This document shows positions 58,691 to 64,000 of a DNA stretch of 64,000 nucleotides, one piece after another. The notes beneath the pieces were generated by a model. That model had not been told where the DNA came from, did not search any database, and saw only the letters and a program-made list of their open reading frames with translations. Made by a program: the position numbers and the translations under genes. Origin of the DNA: Burkholderiaceae bacterium (GTDB taxonomy: Bacteria > Pseudomonadota > Gammaproteobacteria > Burkholderiales > Burkholderiaceae_C); assembly GCA_026125795.1 (NCBI GenBank), contig JAHCKM010000001.1, positions 1,860,001-1,924,000 of the forward strand, given 5' to 3'. Each line of letters opens with the position of its first letter. The stretch's first letter is position 1.

Positions 58691-58959
58691 CACCCCACCG
58701 CGCCGGGGATGCTCTGCAATGTGCGCTGGATGTACTCGACCAGCGTGTTCAGCATCCACGGGCCGGCAACCGCCAGGACGACCACCGCCGCGATCACCTT
58801 GGGCACGAACGACAGCGTGGCCTCGTTGATCTGCGTGGCCGCCTGCAGCACGCTGACCACCAGGCCGACCACCAGCACGGTGATCAGCAGCGGCGCGGCC
58901 ACCATCAGCATCAGCATCAGTCCTTGCTGGCCGAGGGTGAAGACTTGTTGTGCGTCCAT
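58690..58959 (-). CDS. fliQ: flagellar export protein FliQ
   Basis: A protein of 89 residues, the standard FliQ length, with two helices: GLMLMLMVAAPLLITVLVVG and FVPKVIAAVVVLAVAGPWML, and the conserved QAATQINEATL between them. It belongs to the export gate. Start 58959 is set by family length; the ribosome site is weak. Confidence 0.95.
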   Translation of the reverse strand: MDAQQVFTLGQQGLMLMLMVAAPLLITVLVVGLVVSVLQAATQINEATLSFVPKVIAAVVVLAVAGPWMLNTLVEYIQRTLQSIPGAVG

Positions 58960-59087
58960 GTCAAGAAGCGATTCGACGATTGAGTGAGGCAAAGCCGCGG
59001 CCGGGTATGCGCCGGCGCTCGGCTGCGGCAGCCGCTCGCTGCGCGAGCAGTGCCCTGCGCGAAGACGGTGTCCCGCGCCTCATGCCG

Positions 59088-59876
59088 TCAAGTGGCGAAC
59101 GACGCCGCCAGCGAACCCAACAGCAGGTTCCAGCCGTCGGCCAGCACGAACAGCATCAGCTTGAACGGCAGCGCCACCAGCACCGGGCTCAGCATCATCA
59201 TGCCCAGGCTCATCAGCACGCTGGCGACGATCATGTCGATCACCAGGAACGGGATGAAGATCAGAAAGCCGATCTGGAACGCGCTCTTGAGTTCGCTGGT
59301 GACGAAGGCGGGCACCAGCACCTTGAACGGCACGTTCTCGCTCTTCACGTCGGCAGGCAGCTTGGCGAGCTTGGCGAACAGCTGCACGTCGGACTGGCGC
59401 GTCTGCTTGAGCATGAACTCGCGCAGCGGCACCTCGCCGCGCGTGAGGGCCTCGCTGAACGAGATCTTGTTGGCCTGCAGCGGCTCATAGGCCTGCGTGT
59501 AGACGCGGTCGATCGTCGGGCCCATCACGAACAGCGTGAGGAACAGGCTCAGGCCGATGATCACCTGGTTGGGCGGCGCGGCCTGCGTGCCGAGCGCCTG
59601 GCGCAGCAGCGACAGCACGATCACGATGCGCGTGAAGCCGGTCATCAGCAGCAGCACCGCCGGCAGGAAGCTGAGCGCGGTGAACGCCAGCAACGTCTGG
59701 ATCGGCACCGAGTAGGTCGTGCCGCCGGCACCCTGGCCGATCAGCAGCGGCAGGTTCGACGGGTTGCTGTTCTGAGCAAAAGCTTCGCCGCCGACGGCCG
59801 ATAACACCGACAAGGCAAGGGCTGGCCCCAGGCGGCTTGCGCCGCGCCAGAACAATGGCCGACGGTCAGCGCGCAT
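59088..59876 (-). CDS. fliP: flagellar export protein FliP
   Basis: A protein of 262 residues with a cleavable signal peptide ([13 protein letters not shown]) and four helices. [59 protein letters not shown] and [20 protein letters not shown] are classic FliP motifs. Start 59876 follows GGGAGCG and overlaps the fliO end by 11 bases. Confidence 0.96.
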   Translation of the reverse strand: MRADRRPLFWRGASRLGPALALSVLSAVGGEAFAQNSNPSNLPLLIGQGAGGTTYSVPIQTLLAFTALSFLPAVLLLMTGFTRIVIVLSLLRQALGTQAAPPNQVIIGLSLFLTLFVMGPTIDRVYTQAYEPLQANKISFSEALTRGEVPLREFMLKQTRQSDVQLFAKLAKLPADVKSENVPFKVLVPAFVTSELKSAFQIGFLIFIPFLVIDMIVASVLMSLGMMMLSPVLVALPFKLMLFVLADGWNLLLGSLAASFAT

Positions 59877-60219
59877 CGGCGCTCCCGTTCTTGGCTGCGC
59901 CTGGCAAGTGCCTGGCCAGCAGCTGCGCAAACGGCGGCAGCGGCACGGCCTGAGGTTCAATCGCCTGCGGCGGCATCGTGTGCAGCGTGGTGATGCCGGC
60001 CGGCGTCACGCCGAGCACGAGCCACTTCCTGTCGTCTCCGCTGCCGACTTCCACGGTGAGCAGGCGCTGATTGGTCGAGATCGGCAGCATGGCCACGGTG
60101 CGCATCACGCCGTGTGCCGCACCGCCGCCGATCGGCGTGCGTTTGAGCAGCCACAGCGCAACCGGGATCAGCGCGACGATGGCGGCGAAGCCGAGCAGCG
60201 AGCCGAGCGCGGAACCCAT
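59866..60219 (-). CDS. fliO: flagellar protein FliO
   Basis: A protein of 117 residues: one N-terminal membrane helix ([19 protein letters not shown]) and a cytoplasmic part with [20 protein letters not shown] and [16 protein letters not shown], the FliO pattern. It assists FliP assembly. Placement between fliN and fliP confirms the call. Confidence 0.93.
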   Translation of the reverse strand: MGSALGSLLGFAAIVALIPVALWLLKRTPIGGGAAHGVMRTVAMLPISTNQRLLTVEVGSGDDRKWLVLGVTPAGITTLHTMPPQAIEPQAVPLPPFAQLLARHLPGAAKNGSADAR

Positions 60220-60220
60220 G

Positions 60221-60664
60221 TCACGCCTTGCTCAAGCGCCGCATGCGTTCGCTGGGCGTCACGATGTCGGTGAGGCGGATGCCGAAGCGGTCGTTGACCA
60301 CCACCACCTCGCCCTGGGCGATCAGGTAGCCGTTGACCAGCACGTCCATCGGCTCGCCGGCCAGCGTCTCGAGCTCCACCACCGAACCCTGCGCGAGCTG
60401 CAGGATGTGCTTGATCGGGATCTTGGTACGACCCAACTCCACGGTGAGCTGCACCGGGATGTCGAGGATCATGTTGATGTCGTTGCCGGCCGCCGCGGTG
60501 GTGCCGCCGCCGGCACCGAAGCTGGCGAAAGGCACCGGCGACTCGCTGGCGGCGAGCGCGCCGCCGCCATCGCTTGCCTTGGCCTCGGCCATCGCCGCGG
60601 CCCATTCGTCGGCCATCTTGTCCTGGCCGTCTGCGCCGGCCGGCGCGACGTTGTCAGCTGACAT
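60221..60664 (-). CDS. fliN: flagellar switch protein FliN
   Basis: A protein of 147 residues with an acidic, Ala-rich N-terminal half and the SpoA domain at the end: DIPVQLTVELGRTKIPIKHI, LAQGSVVELETLAGEPMDVL, NGYLIAQGEVVVVNDRFGIR. It is part of the C ring. It overlaps fliM by 11 bases. Confidence 0.95.
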   Translation of the reverse strand: MSADNVAPAGADGQDKMADEWAAAMAEAKASDGGGALAASESPVPFASFGAGGGTTAAAGNDINMILDIPVQLTVELGRTKIPIKHILQLAQGSVVELETLAGEPMDVLVNGYLIAQGEVVVVNDRFGIRLTDIVTPSERMRRLSKA

Positions 60665-61658
60665 TGCTTTCTCCCAACCAGCCCCGCTGTGGGTTGGTCA
60701 ACAGTCGATCGATCTTGATGGCGTAGCGGCCGCTGGAGGTGCCGTAGTGGCAGTCGAACACCGGCACGCCGTCGACCTTGGCCTGGATGATCGGCTCGAT
60801 GTCGAGCTCGACGAAGTCGCCCGCCTTGAGCGCAAGCAGCTGCTCGACGGTGGCATCTGCCTTGGCCAGCTCGGCCACCAGCGCCACCTCGGCCGATTGG
60901 ATCTCGGTTTTCAGCAGGTTGATCCAGCGGCGGTCCGGCTCGCTGGCATCGCCCTGCACGGTGGAGTACAGCACGTCGCGGATCGGCTCCAGCGTGGAGT
61001 AGGGGATGCACAGGTGCATCGTGCCGCTGGCGTCGCCGAACTCGAAGGTGAACGAGCTCGACACCACGATCTCGCTCGGCGTGGCGATGTTGGCGAACTG
61101 CGGCTGCATCTCCGAGCGCTGGTGTTCCAGCTCGAGCGGGTAGATGCCGTACCAGGCTTTCTTGTATTCGGCGCAGATGCATTCCAGCATGCGCTGGATC
61201 ACGCGCTGCTCGGTCGGCGAGAACTCGCGCCCTTCGATGCGGGTGTGGAACTTGCCGACGCCGCCGAACATTGCATCGATCACGGCGAACACGAAGCCCG
61301 GCTCCAGCACGATCAGGCCCGAGCCGCGCAGCGGCCGCACCGACATGATGTTGAAGTTGGTCGGCACCACGATCTCGCGCAGGAACGCCGAGTACTTGTG
61401 CATCTTCACGCCGCCGATCGACACCTCGGGGCTCTTGCGGATCAGGTTGAACAGGCCGATGCGCGCGTTGCGCGCGAAGCGCTCGTTGACGATTTCCATC
61501 GTCGGCATGCGGCCGCGCACGATGCGCTCCTGGCTCGCCAGGTTGTAGTTGCGCACGCCGTCGGTCGGCTCCTCGGGCGTTTCGGGCTTCTGGCTCTCGC
61601 CGGTGATGCCCTCGAGCAGCGCGTCGACTTCGTCTTGCGACAGGATCTGCTGGTTCAT
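60654..61658 (-). CDS. fliM: flagellar switch protein FliM
   Basis: A protein of 334 residues. The N-terminus QILSQDEVDALLEGITGE is the CheY-P binding segment. The middle (CheC-like) domain has RGRMPTMEIVNERFARNARI, and the C-terminal SpoA domain ends with VPVFDCHYGTSSGRYAIKID. It forms the rotor switch with FliN and FliG. Confidence 0.96.
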   Translation of the reverse strand: MNQQILSQDEVDALLEGITGESQKPETPEEPTDGVRNYNLASQERIVRGRMPTMEIVNERFARNARIGLFNLIRKSPEVSIGGVKMHKYSAFLREIVVPTNFNIMSVRPLRGSGLIVLEPGFVFAVIDAMFGGVGKFHTRIEGREFSPTEQRVIQRMLECICAEYKKAWYGIYPLELEHQRSEMQPQFANIATPSEIVVSSSFTFEFGDASGTMHLCIPYSTLEPIRDVLYSTVQGDASEPDRRWINLLKTEIQSAEVALVAELAKADATVEQLLALKAGDFVELDIEPIIQAKVDGVPVFDCHYGTSSGRYAIKIDRLLTNPQRGWLGESNVS

Positions 61659-61689
61659 ACAGATCGTGCCTTGCGCCGAGCCGCCTCAA

Positions 61690-61740
61690 GGAAGGCAAGC
61701 CCCTCGGGGGACAGTGAACGCAAGTGAGCGTGGGGGCGCA
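61690..61740. repeat. repeat DNA between fliM and fliL
   Basis: Contains CCCCTCGGGGG and GTGAACGCAAGTGAGCGTG followed by GGGGC, closely like the end of the 58535-58690 block. It fills the gap between fliL and fliM. Confidence 0.7.
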
Positions 61741-61744
61741 TGTT

Positions 61745-62323
61745 CTACTGGATGATGAACGACGAGAAGTGCACCGCGCGCACCACCGCTTCGTCGTCGG
61801 GCTCGTGTTCGGCCTCGTCAAACGGCTTCATCGCGGCGCGGCGGATCTCGCGCGCCAGCGCCAGCTTGCCCGAGCGCTCCTGCAGTTCGGACGCCTTCTT
61901 GTGCGCCAGCAGCATCAGGATGTCGTTGCGCACCGCGGGCATGTAGGCCTTGAGCGTGTCGCTGGTCTTTGCGTCGGCCACTTCCAGCGTGATGCCCACT
62001 TGGGCGTAGCGCTCCGCCTCGCGGTCGGCCAGGTTCACGGTGAACATCTCCAGCGGGAGGAACACCGGCGCCTGCTTCTTGTCATCCCTCTTGCGCTTGT
62101 GCTCCTGGACCTCTTCCTGTGCATCGGAGTCGGCCTCTGCGAACTCGGCGTCTTCGGCCGCCTGGGCGTTCTTCTTCATCATCCACCAGGCCGCACCGCC
62201 ACCGCCGGCGAGCAACAGCACCAGCGCGGCGGCTGTGATGATCAGAAGCAGCTTCTTCTTGCCCTTGCCTGCAGGCGGGGCGTCTTCGGGCGGGGCTTCG
62301 GCAGGAACGGCGGTGGTGGCCAT
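61745..62323 (-). CDS. fliL: flagellar basal-body-associated protein FliL
   Basis: A protein of 192 residues. A short cytoplasmic start with KGKKKLLLIITAAALVLLLA as membrane helix, an acidic linker, then the periplasmic domain with APVFLPLEMFTVNLADREAE and the C-terminal RAVHFSSFIIQ. FliL supports stator function. Typical for its position upstream of fliM. Confidence 0.94.
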   Translation of the reverse strand: MATTAVPAEAPPEDAPPAGKGKKKLLLIITAAALVLLLAGGGGAAWWMMKKNAQAAEDAEFAEADSDAQEEVQEHKRKRDDKKQAPVFLPLEMFTVNLADREAERYAQVGITLEVADAKTSDTLKAYMPAVRNDILMLLAHKKASELQERSGKLALAREIRRAAMKPFDEAEHEPDDEAVVRAVHFSSFIIQ

Positions 62324-62469
62324 AAGGTCTTGTTGGGATCACGCGGCCAAAGCGGGCCGCACGTCACTCCAAACGCGATCTCGACAGGTCGATTATTCGA
62401 AGCATGGCGGCCCGGGGGCGGCCGGAATAAGCGGCGTTTTTGGGCCAGCTTTGCCGTTCAGCGTCCGTC

Positions 62470-63732
62470 TCAGGCATAAACATCGACCAGCGAGCGCGCC
62501 CAGCGGCGCGGCGTGGCGGCCGTGACTTCGGTGCTGTCGCTGCCCTCGACCGCCGTCGTGCCGCGCGAGCCGCGGCCTTCGGGCGCGCGCTCGCGGCCGG
62601 AATCGTTGGCGCCCTGGCCCGAGCGGCCGAACACGCCGCCGCCGGCCAGCGTGAAGCCCGATTCGCGCAGCGCGGCGGCCAGCGCCGGCAAAGACTGTTC
62701 GATCGACTCGCGCGTGGCCGCCACGGCGGCGGTGAAGTCGATGTGCGCGGCCTGACCCTCCAGTGCAATCTGCACCGTCACCGGACCCAGCTCTGCGGGA
62801 TGCAACTGCAGCCGTGCTTCCTGCACGCCTTCTTTCACCCACAGCGCCACCTGCGCACCGAGTGCGGGCCCGAAGCGGGCATCGTCGGGGGCGTGGCGCA
62901 GCGCGGCTTCCAACGGGGCCTCGGTGCGTGGGGTCAGCGGCAGGTGCAGCTCGCGCGCCAACGCGGCGCCGTGTGCGGCCGCCGGCGTCGTCTCGAGCGG
63001 TGTGCGGTCGAACAGCGGTGCGCCCGCCCCGCGGCCACCGGCCGATTGACGCAGCGCAAGCTCGAACGCGCCGTCCTTGCCGCCGCCGGCGGCCGTAGGA
63101 TCGGCGGTCGGCACGCGGCGTTCCATCGTGCCGTCGACCGGCGCGGCCGCAGCGTCGGCCCGCACCGGCAGGCGCATGTCGCGTGCGCTGGTGCGCGGCG
63201 GCACACGCGCGCCGAGATCCGGCACGTCGACGGCTGTGGCCTGCGACGGAAGCTGCATCGCATGGCTTTGCTGCCGCTCGCCCACCGGCGCCGGAAGGGG
63301 TGGCGCCGGGTCGGTGGTCGGTGGCGCGGCATCGCTGGAAAGTGCCTTCGGCGCTGACGCCACCGAAGCTTCATCGGTGTCCGCGGCCGTTGCTTCGGCA
63401 GGCGCTTGAAGTTCGAGCCGGTCCATCAGGTCCGCCACTTCGACGTCCTGGGGCTCGGCATCGCGCGCGGCGCGGCGCACGTCGTGCGGCTTGTGCTCGT
63501 GTGCGGGGCGTGCCGCACTCGGGCGCGAGCGGGGCTCGGCGCGTGCATCCTTGGCCGGCGGCACGTTCGGCGCATCGGTGCCGGGGTCGGCTGCGTCGCT
63601 GCCCTGGGCCTGCTGCAGCAGTTGCGCAAACTCGGCGCGTTCACCGGCGTCGCCGGACGGGCCGGTTGAGCCGGGCGCCGCGCTCGGCACGTCGGGCAGC
63701 GGGCTGCCCGGGATGTTCAGGGTCTGCAACAT
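62470..63732 (-). CDS. fliK: flagellar hook-length control protein FliK
   Basis: A protein of 420 residues: a long, low-complexity Ala/Pro/Asp-rich N-terminal ruler region and the conserved C-terminal domain with LWVKEGVQEARLQLHPAELG and PVTVQIALEGQAAHIDFTAA, the Flg_hook motif. It measures hook length and switches export specificity. The ribosome site CAGGAG supports the start at 63732. Confidence 0.93.
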   Translation of the reverse strand: MLQTLNIPGSPLPDVPSAAPGSTGPSGDAGERAEFAQLLQQAQGSDAADPGTDAPNVPPAKDARAEPRSRPSAARPAHEHKPHDVRRAARDAEPQDVEVADLMDRLELQAPAEATAADTDEASVASAPKALSSDAAPPTTDPAPPLPAPVGERQQSHAMQLPSQATAVDVPDLGARVPPRTSARDMRLPVRADAAAAPVDGTMERRVPTADPTAAGGGKDGAFELALRQSAGGRGAGAPLFDRTPLETTPAAAHGAALARELHLPLTPRTEAPLEAALRHAPDDARFGPALGAQVALWVKEGVQEARLQLHPAELGPVTVQIALEGQAAHIDFTAAVAATRESIEQSLPALAAALRESGFTLAGGGVFGRSGQGANDSGRERAPEGRGSRGTTAVEGSDSTEVTAATPRRWARSLVDVYA

Positions 63733-63751
63733 GGCGTTCTCCTGTCGGGAC

Positions 63752-64000
63752 TCAAAGTCGCGATTCGCCGTGATCGTGTGCTGCGGCCATGCGGCGTGCA
63801 TGCGCACGCTGCGCGGTCTCGTCGGTGCGTGCCTGCTCGCGGCGTGCGAGCTGGTGTTGCTGCTGCTGCTGGCGGCGCTCGATCAGCTTTTCCATCGATG
63901 CGACGCGACGCTCGTTGTGTTGCAGCACGCTGCGCGCCTGATCGACGCGCATGCGCGCCTGCGCCACCGTGTTGCGCTGCTGCGTGATCGCCTGGTCCAG
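63752..64000 (-). CDS. fliJ: flagellar export chaperone FliJ, C-terminal part
   Basis: The frame is open to the window edge and gives 82 residues of a highly charged coiled coil with a QQQQQHQ tract (VLQHNERRVASMEKLIERRQ). Position before fliK and coiled-coil nature identify FliJ, the export ATPase stalk-like protein. The N-terminal half lies outside the window. Confidence 0.85.
   Translation of the reverse strand: MDQAITQQRNTVAQARMRVDQARSVLQHNERRVASMEKLIERRQQQQQHQLARREQARTDETAQRAHARRMAAAHDHGESRL

Overview
The window is high-GC bacterial chromosome. Three things point to a betaproteobacterium of the order Burkholderiales: a Bug-type (TctC-family) solute-binding protein, a fliJ-to-fliR flagellar run in the usual proteobacterial order, and many short GC-rich palindromic repeats. 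No rRNA, tRNA or CRISPR array was seen. The assignment to order is inferred from gene content only.

Layout. 1-3.2 kb: an acyl-CoA dehydrogenase tail, a CsbD-like protein, a PHB-depolymerase-family esterase and a Bug-type binding protein. 3.4-6.8 kb: a DctB/DctD-like two-component pair facing the Bug gene, with a sigma-54-like promoter and palindromes between them. 6.8-16.1 kb: catabolic and stress genes (acyl-CoA dehydrogenase, two glucose/sorbosone-dehydrogenase-type proteins, a LysE exporter, a thiolase-fold/DUF35 pair, a sigma factor, a PRC-barrel protein). 16.2-19.8 kb: a zinc-type ABC uptake operon with no ATPase gene. 19.8-23.9 kb: tandem 73-bp repeats, a methyltransferase, an AraC regulator, an epoxide hydrolase and an SDR.

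24.1-26.1 kb: a broken aldehyde dehydrogenase followed by four attC-like sites and two complete gene cassettes. This is a cluster of attC sites with no integrase in view, and its base composition is visibly less GC-rich than its surroundings. 26.3-40.1 kb: a GST, a metallophosphoesterase, two MFS transporters, a polar amino acid ABC transporter, several regulators with recognisable operators (TetR, ArsR), two GFA-type zinc proteins and acetyltransferases.

40.3-50.8 kb: a dense run of small enzymes, many joined by 1- to 11-base overlaps. It includes a close relative of aminoglycoside acetyltransferase AAC(6')-Ib, a chloramphenicol-phosphotransferase-like kinase, a NUDIX-VOC fusion, a uracil-DNA-glycosylase-family protein and a Cu/Zn superoxide dismutase. 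50.8-57.7 kb: SDRs, a class IV aminotransferase, a QueA-like protein, a regulator with a cupin domain, a GlcG-like protein, a lipoprotein and a tyrosine phosphatase. 57.7-64 kb: flagellar genes fliR, Q, P, O, N, M, L, K and the end of fliJ, all on the minus strand (transcribed J to R).

The most unusual items are the integron-type cassette cluster, the AAC(6')-Ib-like gene inside a chain of overlapping genes, and a 55-bp duplication that gave two neighbouring genes the same zinc-ribbon head. No gene-free stretch exceeds 300 bases; the largest gaps are described as features.
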